From positions 1-8,502 of the forward strand of contig CAZHAK010000049.1 in the NCBI GenBank assembly GCA_964530625.1: DNA of 8,502 nucleotides, written 5' to 3'. The stretch is from JABWCQ01 sp964530625. GTDB lineage: Bacteria; Electryoneota; RPQS01. A program made the translations under genes and the position numbers. Positions 1 through 5,756 of this stretch are shown one piece after another (the first letter of the stretch is position 1; each line of letters starts with the position of its first letter). The notes under the pieces are model-generated. The model saw nothing but the letters and a program-made list of their open reading frames with translations, made no database searches and had not been told where the DNA came from.

Positions 1-28
1 GGCTCAATTGAGCCGGCCCGCTTCTTTT
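1..28. terminator. Possible bidirectional intrinsic terminator, cut by the window edge
   Basis: The window opens with a perfect palindrome GGCTCAATTGAGCC (1-14), a 5-bp stem with an AATT loop. It is followed by GGCCCGCTTCTTTT (15-28). If the bases before position 1 complement GGCCCGC, the stem would extend to about 12 bp. It would then end in a T-run on the + strand, with the A-run serving the minus strand. It lies about 40 nt past the last stop of the left operon, where a terminator is expected. The missing half prevents a firm call. Confidence 0.45.
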
Positions 29-68
29 AATTCATGCTATTGCAGGGAAGTGCCCGGCATTGAATCCG

Positions 69-728
69 CTAAGCCGAGGCCACTTGCAGCCACTCAACAA
101 AGAGGAAATAAAAACGATCAAACAACAATGCGATGCGAGTCATTGCCGTATAGCCATAGCCAGCACCGAAGCCGATCATTAAAAGTGTCGTGCCCACTGA
201 AGCAACGTGCCGCAATCCGCCCTTATGCTCAATGGAGAAGAAGAAGTAGAAAAGCACGCAGATCAGACCCAGTGTGAACAACGGATTTTTCAATATCTGA
301 AGAAAATTCATCACAGATGGATCGCCTGCGAACGTAGACACTGTTGCAGGCTGAAAGACTGGAATCAAACTCGCCTGAACTTGCAAGACCATGTCGCCTG
401 AAGCAAATCCGATCACGGCCAGACCTGCATACGTACCGATAATCACAGACATCGGCCAGCGTGATATCCAACCGAAGCTATTAGAAAACCTCGTAAACAG
501 AGCTAAACCGAGAATCAACGGAATGATAAGCCAATAATCCTGTCCTGCTGTCAAAGGGTTCCAAAGATTCGGTAAAAACACATTGTAGAACTCAACACAA
601 ACTACATATCCCGCCGCGATGCCGACAAAAAAATGCTCAGCAACCTTATAAAGCGGATTGTCGTTGTAAAGAAAGCTTAAGACGGCAATGGTTGCCAATC
701 CTGCCATGGATAACCAGAAAAAGTCCAT
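69..728 (-). CDS. Polytopic membrane protein of unknown function (six or seven helices)
   Basis: This 219-residue protein closes the left operon. Helices are likely at about 3-20, 29-52, 65-80, 92-110, 147-165 and 174-192, with a possible seventh near 199-213. The most distinctive stretch is YNDNPLYKVAEHFFVGIAAG (21-40), where Glu31 and His32 stand at the start of a hydrophobic helix, with Glu46 further along it. Such buried charged residues would suit ion binding or helix packing, but no known transporter signature is present. An extracytoplasmic loop of about 35 residues (111-146) separates helices 4 and 5. Start ATG 728 follows the previous stop by 9 nt. Possible ribosome sites are AAGAG 3 nt away or AAGGAG 13 nt away, both imperfect. 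It is similar in size to the 207-residue membrane protein of the cluster but has no clear sequence match to it. Confidence 0.85.
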   Translation of the reverse strand: MDFFWLSMAGLATIAVLSFLYNDNPLYKVAEHFFVGIAAGYVVCVEFYNVFLPNLWNPLTAGQDYWLIIPLILGLALFTRFSNSFGWISRWPMSVIIGTYAGLAVIGFASGDMVLQVQASLIPVFQPATVSTFAGDPSVMNFLQILKNPLFTLGLICVLFYFFFSIEHKGGLRHVASVGTTLLMIGFGAGYGYTAMTRIALLFDRFYFLFVEWLQVASA

Positions 729-737
729 AATCTCTTA

Positions 738-1580
738 TTAGCTCCTTGCTCTCTCGCGCCGTACGAAATAGTTAACGATGTTGCCGAACAGGATGAATGC
801 GATGATAACGATATGGCCCATCGTCTGTCCGTCCATCGCCGTTATCGCTAACCCCGGAACTCCAATCAGTTTCTCGTACTCCGCCGCGCCCGTAATACCT
901 GTCAATAACCCTTTTAACTGCCCGCTCTGAAAATATGCCGAATACTCTGGCACTGAGACTGCCGACGATCCGCTTAGTAGCGGAATGTCAAACCGTGTCG
1001 TTACATATTGCACGTACTCCTTCGTTCCCGGATAGCCTGCCGATACGCTGATCAGCGCTGCAAACTGTGTGTAGTTGTCAACACCGTTCATCAGTGGAAT
1101 ATTATCAACTGGCGTTTGATAGAAATCCACAGGGAATGTCGCGCGAATGGATTTACCCATCGCCACCATCACAGCCTCGCGACCCTCCTTTTGCCCAAGG
1201 TAACAGTAGTCAACGCCATACTTTTTGCCGTATTTGTCGCGGCAAACCTGATTTATATTCCGCTCTATCAAGGCAGGGGCAGTCGCCCAAAGTGTAATAA
1301 TGATCGGACGATGACCCTTGATCATCAAATGCTCGAGTACTGCGATGCACATGGGATTCAATTCCGCTTTCGAACCGGGATCGTAATCAAATGAGCACAG
1401 CACACGAGAATTGGGCGGCAGATTCTCCACATATTCGTAGAACGCCTTAATGGGAGGCGTCGTCTTGGGTGCGAGACCCAACTTGAAAAACAGGGGAGAG
1501 GCAACTGCAATAGCCATTGCCAGGAACACCCAGCGGCGATCCAGTTTCTCAAGTTTTTGTAGTGTTGTCGTTAATGCCAT
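738..1580 (-). CDS. Bitopic membrane-anchored protein with alpha/beta domain, unknown function
   Basis: The protein has 280 residues. One helix lies near the N-terminus (about 17-36) after a basic stretch (KLEKLDRR), and one is at the C-terminus (about 254-273) before RRERARS. Both ends should be cytoplasmic, with the 37-253 domain outside. That domain alternates strands and helices: SRVLCSFDYDPGS, HRPIIITLWAT, a Cys/Tyr-rich loop, FAALISVSAG and IPLLSGSSAV. Cysteines 62, 78, 113 and 126 lie in this domain and could form disulfides if it is periplasmic. No catalytic motif is recognised. Residues 199-238 (IPLLSG and on, then PEYSAYF, G228, A232, Y235, K237) resemble residues 345-386 of the Fn3/DUF6754-like protein encoded upstream. 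The start is ATG 1580. The nearest GGAG is about 12 nt away, so initiation may depend on coupling. Confidence 0.82.
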   Translation of the reverse strand: MALTTTLQKLEKLDRRWVFLAMAIAVASPLFFKLGLAPKTTPPIKAFYEYVENLPPNSRVLCSFDYDPGSKAELNPMCIAVLEHLMIKGHRPIIITLWATAPALIERNINQVCRDKYGKKYGVDYCYLGQKEGREAVMVAMGKSIRATFPVDFYQTPVDNIPLMNGVDNYTQFAALISVSAGYPGTKEYVQYVTTRFDIPLLSGSSAVSVPEYSAYFQSGQLKGLLTGITGAAEYEKLIGVPGLAITAMDGQTMGHIVIIAFILFGNIVNYFVRRERARS

Positions 1581-1589
1581 TCTATACTG

Positions 1590-2213
1590 TTACTCCCGTC
1601 CAAGATAGCTGCGTTCGATACCTAAGATCACTTTCAAACCCGTCGCGATGGCACCTAAAGCCGCTCCAATCAAAATGCCGCGCTGCGCTACAGCATTCGG
1701 CACACTCATCACCCAATCCACTGCAGCAGGCAAATCCTGCCATATGAAATGGCTGATCGGAATTCGTCCAAGCATCACCACAAGGGCCGTGACCGCGAGA
1801 ACCGATGCCTGCCACGTCCGAACACGAAACGCCCGAAACGCCGCTGAGGCAATAAAAAAGGCCAGCGACGCGTACATCGTCGAGGCCAACGGAACATACG
1901 TAAACGTGAACAAACGATCATTTACCCACGTCCCTTCAGAAATGCCGCCCATCATACCCGGGATAAGCATCATGAAAAATCCGATGACAAGCACCAGCTT
2001 GTAAATCCAGCCCGGTCCGCGGCGATAAACAAGTTCGCCGTTGATTCGCAAAATGTTCGCCGAACCAAGCACATAGGAAAATGCAATTACAATGATCGCC
2101 CAATTTTGCAACCGATTTGCAATGTCACTCACGGCGGGATGCGGAATGAAGAACTGAATGATCATGAACACGCCGAAAATAAGCGTGATTAGTATGGGTA
2201 TTTCTCGTTTCAT
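1590..2213 (-). CDS. Six-helix integral membrane protein of unknown function
   Basis: This 207-residue protein is almost entirely hydrophobic. I see helices at about 5-23, 38-54, 71-90, 105-126, 136-149 and 178-198, with basic loops (RRGPGW, RAFRVRTW) and the C-terminal tail ERSYLGRE. No transporter, channel or enzyme motif is recognised. The conserved-looking parts are LGSANILRINGELVYRRG and the tail. It starts at ATG 2213, 18 nt after the stop of the Fn3/DUF6754-like gene, with only a weak GGA upstream. It ends with TAA at 1592-1590, 9 nt before the next ATG. Spacing and shared orientation place it in the four-gene operon, and I infer it is a membrane partner of the proteins on either side. 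The hydrophobic pattern and operon position make it a real gene. Confidence 0.85.
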   Translation of the reverse strand: MKREIPILITLIFGVFMIIQFFIPHPAVSDIANRLQNWAIIVIAFSYVLGSANILRINGELVYRRGPGWIYKLVLVIGFFMMLIPGMMGGISEGTWVNDRLFTFTYVPLASTMYASLAFFIASAAFRAFRVRTWQASVLAVTALVVMLGRIPISHFIWQDLPAAVDWVMSVPNAVAQRGILIGAALGAIATGLKVILGIERSYLGRE

Positions 2214-2231
2214 AGTGTCCGGCGTTTCTGC

Positions 2232-3473
2232 TTAAATGACTTGGAACCAGGTGCGCAGGAACTGCACGCCAAACGACTCAAGAACCATTGAGGCCATGAG
2301 GCAAAGAATAATGAATGCTTTTACGTAGTCCGTCGCCTTCAACGTTCCCATCATCTCTAAATCTCGAGTGACTAGCGCACTTGTCGCAAAATACTCTTCA
2401 CCAATCAAAGTATAGTCACATGCCACAACGAAAAACGGAAGCTGGTGGGTGTTCGCAGTGCCCGCAATCTGAATGGCGCCGGACGAAAAACCAACTTCCG
2501 ATAGAATCAATGACTCTGCATAAAAAGCGCCAAGAAAAAAGTGTGCAGCCGTCTTTTCACGCATCATAATACCCGTCGTGCCGCTCGTAAACGCGAATTG
2601 CTCGTCGGACAGATAGCGTACGTTATCACGCACGTAGGCGTCGGGACGTCCTGCGTTCAAGAATCCTTGCTTCACTGCCTCTTCAGCAACCGTCACCATA
2701 AACGCCCGATTCAGGGGAACGATAATTGGGATGTCATAAGTCGCAGCCTTGGAGGCGACCGATGTCAACAACTGTATCGAGGCGATGGTCTGAATGTTCT
2801 CGATGTTTTGAGTGCCAGGAATATACAACACTGGCTTCCCTAGCTCCGTCGCGCGTCCAATCGCTTCGTCAATCGCGTCAATACCCGCGATTCGACGAAA
2901 CCACAGTGTCGCTCCTGACTTGGCCCGGCGAACCATTATCATCACGAGCATATAGAACAGAAAGACCAACAGAAAAATGTTTAGCCGGTTGAAATTAAAC
3001 CACGACGCCTTAGGTATCGTGGGACCCACGAGCGCCGATTCGCTTCGTCGAAGCCGCTTTTCAAAACTTACTATCAAGGAATCCGCGCTTGTCGAATCAG
3101 TCACCGCAATCGTCGTCGAATCTACCGCTACAACCTTCACCCAGTAAGGTGTATCATGTTGAATGCGCCACCCTTCCGCCGAGTTTATTATCACGTCTGT
3201 CGCCTTGGCGTCCGTTTCAGCAAGCACAAGGTAGGGACCGTCTTCTGACTGACTGGTCATGACCTCATACTTCAAAATATTGAATCCGACCTGGGAGGTC
3301 GGAGTCCAACGTACGTGCAGTGCTTCGCCACCGTCATTCTGGACATCCTCGACCGTAACTTGAGACGGCGCGGCTCCTTGACCCAGCACAACTATGACCG
3401 AGTCATTCTGGGCTGAAGCAGGAAGACAGATTGCGATTATTGCTATAGACAACGAAAGGAATTTTTGGAGCAT
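2232..3473 (-). CDS. Membrane protein with fibronectin-III-like domain and DUF6754-like region
   Basis: The protein has 413 residues and no assignable function. A signal peptide (1-21, ending PASA before QND) is followed by a fibronectin-III-like domain (about 36-118: APSQVTVEDVQNDGGEA, HVRWTP, KYEVMTS, YWVKVVAVD). A Ser/Thr/Asp-rich linker, a transmembrane helix (about 164-181) with RRAK after it, an alpha/beta region (about 195-384) and a C-terminal helix (386-405) complete it. The segment GIDAIDEAIGRATELGKPV followed by LYIPG is what I associate with DUF6754, from memory. The positive-inside rule puts the Fn3 domain outside and the alpha/beta region in the cytoplasm. Start ATG 3473 is closely preceded by GGAGG. 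It is the first gene of the left cluster, behind the promoter at 3602-3630. The region at 345-386 resembles the product of the gene at 738-1580. Confidence 0.8.
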   Translation of the reverse strand: MLQKFLSLSIAIIAICLPASAQNDSVIVVLGQGAAPSQVTVEDVQNDGGEALHVRWTPTSQVGFNILKYEVMTSQSEDGPYLVLAETDAKATDVIINSAEGWRIQHDTPYWVKVVAVDSTTIAVTDSTSADSLIVSFEKRLRRSESALVGPTIPKASWFNFNRLNIFLLVFLFYMLVMIMVRRAKSGATLWFRRIAGIDAIDEAIGRATELGKPVLYIPGTQNIENIQTIASIQLLTSVASKAATYDIPIIVPLNRAFMVTVAEEAVKQGFLNAGRPDAYVRDNVRYLSDEQFAFTSGTTGIMMREKTAAHFFLGAFYAESLILSEVGFSSGAIQIAGTANTHQLPFFVVACDYTLIGEEYFATSALVTRDLEMMGTLKATDYVKAFIILCLMASMVLESFGVQFLRTWFQVI

Positions 3474-3550
3474 ACTCCTCCATCCTTGAGAAAGTGTAGT
3501 TCACGGAAAATGTCGAGGACTCCGGAGAATCAGGCAGGTAACAAGTGGGG

Positions 3551-3582
3551 GGACCCTGAGGAAGCTGAACCCAATCGGGTCC
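3551..3582 (-). promoter_or_regulatory. Mutually exclusive inverted repeats in the leader
   Basis: In the leader RNA, GGACCC (3582-3577) can pair with nearby GGGUUC (3572-3567) across the 4-nt loop GAUU, including one G-U pair. It can also pair perfectly with distal GGGUCC (3556-3551). Only one of these can form at a time. The leader also has the palindrome CTCCGGAG at 3520-3527. No known riboswitch class is recognised and there is no U-run for attenuation, so a regulatory role is speculative. Confidence 0.25.
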
Positions 3583-3596
3583 ATATCCAAGATATG
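3582..3596. promoter_or_regulatory. Perfect dyad CATATC-N3-GATATG at the predicted transcription start
   Basis: The + strand reads CATATCCAAGATATG, a 6-base inverted repeat with a 3-base centre. It begins 5 bases downstream of the -10 box, so it covers the predicted +1 to about +14. This position suits a repressor operator. In RNA it would be a small hairpin at the extreme 5' end, which could instead protect the transcript. No regulator gene is adjacent. Confidence 0.4.
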
Positions 3597-3601
3597 ACGG
3601 G

Positions 3602-3630
3602 AAATTAACGATTTACAAACTGTCTGTCAA
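3602..3630 (-). promoter_or_regulatory. Sigma-70-type promoter for the left membrane-protein cluster
   Basis: On the minus strand the -35 box TTGACA (3630-3625) is a perfect consensus. It is followed by a 17-nt spacer and the -10 box TAATTT (3607-3602). This -10 box keeps the key first T, second A and final T. Transcription would start near 3595 and give a leader of about 120 nt before ATG 3473. The surrounding AT-rich sequence supports the call. No UP element or -24/-12 sigma-54 motif was seen here. Confidence 0.65.
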
Positions 3631-3720
3631 GTTCCGAACCACATTTTTGAGAAATACTTGGCTCGGCCACAAAAGTCCAAGATTAGCCAGTTAAAAACGC
3701 AAACTACTATTTTTCATAAA

Positions 3721-4620
3721 CTAAGGCGAGAAGATGCCTAAGTCTGGCCGTCCTCCAATCCGCGCGCGTGACTTTTCTATGTCGGAGATTCCAATCTTTC
3801 CAATTCCGGGTTGATACTCCTCTAACTCAACAGTCACGGAACCAAATGAAACCTTTGAACTCATCACAACGGGGATTCGCCTCTCATCTGCCGTCACCCA
3901 TACATAGACGCGTGCTTTGCGCTCTTTCTGAAACAATCCCCCACTTTTCAAAACAGGTTCGCAAACAAAACAATCAAACTCTCCAGCCAAGGTTTGAACC
4001 GTATCCCTGGCAAGCACGAAAACCAGCAAATCGTAAGTCTTGTTTACGTCGTGAGTGCGAATCGCAATTGTATCTCCAATTGCCAGATGCATGGTGCGTG
4101 TACGAAATCCTGCTGATAAAACGTCCTGAACACGAGGTTCGACCTTAAGAGGTTTCTTCTCCTTGTTCTCGTCCCACACCCGGGCAAGGCTATCCGCAAG
4201 ATAGAATTTCACCAGTTTCTCATCTTTGTAAAAACCTTCCATCAGCCGCTTATGAAACCGGTGACTGTAAATCGAATCCGTGTCAATCCAAGTCGTGATC
4301 GTATCCCGCACCTTAAACACCCAGTCAAACCCCTTCGCTGAGCGTGCTGCCGATTGTACTCGCCACGCCCACTGATCGCCGACTAAAACCGTGTCCAAAA
4401 CTGAAAGCGTCGCCTTACCTGCCGGCAAAGCGCCGAACGAAACATGATACTGCATCCGCTCGCCAATCGAAAACGGAATGAACGGCGGAATTCCCACACT
4501 GTCTCGACGGCTCGAAAATGTCGCCGAAGTATCGGCTGCGTCACCCTCATCGGCCATCACAATATCCGCGCAACTCGCAAGCAGAATCAGCAACAATATG
4601 TATCGCACGCAATAACTCAA
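3721..4620 (-). CDS. DUF3108-type exported protein, probable lipoprotein
   Basis: This 299-residue protein fits the DUF3108 family, whose members are exported and of unclear function, often near cell-envelope genes. The start is TTG 4620, with GGAG 5 nt upstream and 15 nt after the tsaC-type stop. The N-terminus has a hydrophobic stretch (residues 8-16) ending in a good lipobox LASC, which predicts lipidation at Cys17. Cleavage after VMA at residue 23 by signal peptidase I is the alternative. The core runs from about 48 to 270: IPFSIGERMQYHVSFG, AGKATLSV, WRVQSAARS, FKVRDTITTWID, a Lys-rich loop (EKKPLKVEPR), then AGEFDCFVCEPV and RKARVYVWVTADERRIPV. That is the repeated beta-strand pattern I associate with this family. 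Being downstream of an LptE-like gene makes an outer-membrane or periplasmic role attractive, but that is inference. Confidence 0.8.
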   Translation of the reverse strand: MSYCVRYILLLILLASCADIVMADEGDAADTSATFSSRRDSVGIPPFIPFSIGERMQYHVSFGALPAGKATLSVLDTVLVGDQWAWRVQSAARSAKGFDWVFKVRDTITTWIDTDSIYSHRFHKRLMEGFYKDEKLVKFYLADSLARVWDENKEKKPLKVEPRVQDVLSAGFRTRTMHLAIGDTIAIRTHDVNKTYDLLVFVLARDTVQTLAGEFDCFVCEPVLKSGGLFQKERKARVYVWVTADERRIPVVMSSKVSFGSVTVELEEYQPGIGKIGISDIEKSRARIGGRPDLGIFSP

Positions 4621-4635
4621 TGTGTCTCCGTTCTT

Positions 4636-5271
4636 CTAACCCTTTTTCCAAACACTTTCAATTTCGCTCTCGGGCACCGCGCCTTGACGCAGCACAATTG
4701 GTTGTTTTCCGCGCACGTCCACGACTGTTGAGGCGGTACCCCGCAGCAGAGCCTTGGTCTTAATCACCAAATCGCAGGAGTCAAGCACTGCCGGATCAAG
4801 CTCGCTATAGAGACGGGGAGCCGGGCGACCCGGAAGATTCGCGCTGGTTGCCCACAGCGGCCGTTCCGTTCGCCGCATTACCTCAAGTAACAACTCCGAA
4901 TGCGGGATTCTGTATCCCAAGGAGCGGTCTTTGCCCTGAAAGTCTTTCGGAATGGAAGGTGAAATCTGCCAAATCATCGTTAGAGGGCCGGGCCAAAAGG
5001 CTTCCGCAAGTTTCACGATTTTTGGCCCCGGTACGTCCCCGCCAAACTGGCTCAGTCGAATCAAGCTGTCCATCAGAATTGCAGTTGGCTTGGCTGTCCG
5101 GTCGGGCTTCACATTGAGAAGTTTGTCGAGCACCTTACGGCTGAACGCGCTTCCTCCCAATCCATATACCGTGTCCGTCGGAAATGCGATTAGCTCCCCG
5201 TCCGTCACAGCTCGACACATTCGCTCGACGCATTCTCCAAAATTCACGTCTGTAAGCTCAAGCAGTTCCAC
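4636..5271 (-). CDS. tsaC: Threonylcarbamoyl-AMP synthase, short TsaC/YrdC type (Sua5-YciO-YrdC family)
   Basis: Members make threonylcarbamoyl-AMP from threonine, bicarbonate and ATP, the activated donor for the universal t6A37 modification of ANN-decoding tRNAs, acting in the cytoplasm. The single YrdC domain fills the protein, at 211 residues from the chosen start. There is no C-terminal Sua5 extension. Recognisable elements are AFPTDTVYGLGG near the N-terminus, AFWPGPLTMIW, LGYRIPHSE, TSANLPGRPAP, STVVDV and LRQGAVPE. The start is uncertain. GTG 5271 overlaps the lptE TAG by one base and has GGGA about 8 nt upstream. TTG 5277, two codons earlier, is possible but its spacing is poor. The usual basic motif KxRPxxxPL reads KPDRTAKPT here, with the arginine displaced by one. 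A YciO-like paralogue of unknown role is therefore the main alternative. The operon has no other t6A gene (TsaB, TsaD or TsaE) in view. Confidence 0.88.
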   Translation of the reverse strand: MELLELTDVNFGECVERMCRAVTDGELIAFPTDTVYGLGGSAFSRKVLDKLLNVKPDRTAKPTAILMDSLIRLSQFGGDVPGPKIVKLAEAFWPGPLTMIWQISPSIPKDFQGKDRSLGYRIPHSELLLEVMRRTERPLWATSANLPGRPAPRLYSELDPAVLDSCDLVIKTKALLRGTASTVVDVRGKQPIVLRQGAVPESEIESVWKKG

Positions 5272-5756
5272 TACCAACTTCCCACGATCTTATTCAGCAA
5301 ATCCTCGACTAACTTAGTCGTGGACTCAGTAACAGCTTGCTCGCGATTGGCTAGATCGCCGCCGTAAGGATAAATCGACCACGCGGAAAAATTCTGCGTC
5401 CACTTCGTTTCGCCGGTCTCGCGAATTACTAACTCAATTCGACACGTCATCGAAAATCGATACTCGTCGACCGTGATTTCCGTGCCGCTCCGCGCTGTAT
5501 AAGGTTCATCTCTGGCATTGATCAGGGTCCCGATCAAAACTGCGTCTGCCTGAGTCTCAGGCACAATTCGCAGTGTCCCGTCGCGCTGGAACCCTCGCAA
5601 CAATTCATCCGTCACGGTTTCCGACAGACCGAACTCCGATGACTCATTAGAGAATGTCGGAATCGCCAGTGATTTTATGTCTCCCGCGACTTGCCCGCGA
5701 AACGAATAACACCCGAACAGCAAACTGCAAGCCAATAAAACGGCAAGCTTATCCAA
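5271..5756 (-). CDS. lptE: LptE-like LPS-assembly lipoprotein
   Basis: LptE is the outer-membrane lipoprotein that plugs the LptD barrel and helps place lipopolysaccharide in the outer leaflet. I chose the TTG start at 5756, preceded by AAGGAG with 7 nt spacing. A longer frame back to 5795 would lie in the activator gene and give a poor signal peptide. With this start there are 161 residues. A short lipoprotein signal MDKLAVLLACSLLFGC ends in lipobox LFGC, with lipidated Cys16. Then come CYSFRG, KSLAIPTFSNES, ETVTDELLRGFQRDGTLRIV, ADAVLIGTL, a segment giving DEYRFSMTCRIELV, and TGETKWTQNFS. This string is typical of the LptE family outside Proteobacteria. It overlaps the activator gene by 8 nt and the tsaC-type gene by about 1 nt. 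Phe at the -2 lipobox position is slightly unusual but tolerated. The assignment rests on pattern recognition. The symbol should be read as 'lptE-like'. Confidence 0.85.
   Translation of the reverse strand: MDKLAVLLACSLLFGCYSFRGQVAGDIKSLAIPTFSNESSEFGLSETVTDELLRGFQRDGTLRIVPETQADAVLIGTLINARDEPYTARSGTEITVDEYRFSMTCRIELVIRETGETKWTQNFSAWSIYPYGGDLANREQAVTESTTKLVEDLLNKIVGSW

Larger units (their letters stand above)
3474..3720. other. Non-coding region between the two gene clusters
   Basis: These 247 bases follow the DUF3108 stop and precede the left membrane cluster. They hold a sigma-70-type promoter at 3602-3630, a dyad at 3582-3596 and inverted repeats in the leader. Within the first 100 bases after 3721 I see only weak stems (for example CTTGG with CCAAG at 3657-3681, a 5-bp stem with a 15-nt loop and no proper T-run), so no intrinsic terminator is called. 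Read-through from the right operon is possible. Confidence 0.7.

Noticed and set aside
229..471. An 80-codon minus-strand frame inside the 69-728 membrane-protein gene
   Set aside because: It is in another frame of a gene with a consistent membrane-helix pattern, and its own product is Arg, Ser and Cys rich without any domain.
948..962. Sigma-54-like -24/-12 motif TGGCAC-N5-CTGC on the + strand
   Set aside because: It lies antisense inside the 280-residue membrane-protein gene, the -12 element is imperfect, and no + strand gene follows it.
3501..3584. A 27-residue leader ORF (ATG 3584 to TGA 3501) upstream of the membrane cluster
   Set aside because: It lacks a Shine-Dalgarno sequence and overlaps the dyad at the predicted transcript start. 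It has no run of repeated regulatory codons, so it is probably chance.
3657..3681. Stem CTTGG/CCAAG after the DUF3108 stop as an intrinsic terminator
   Set aside because: The stem has only 5 bp with a loop of 15 nt and no continuous T-run follows on the minus strand.
4952..5317. A 121-codon + strand open frame opposite the tsaC-type gene
   Set aside because: It is antisense to a well-supported gene, and its composition (Ser, Thr, Pro rich) is that of a shadow frame with no motif.
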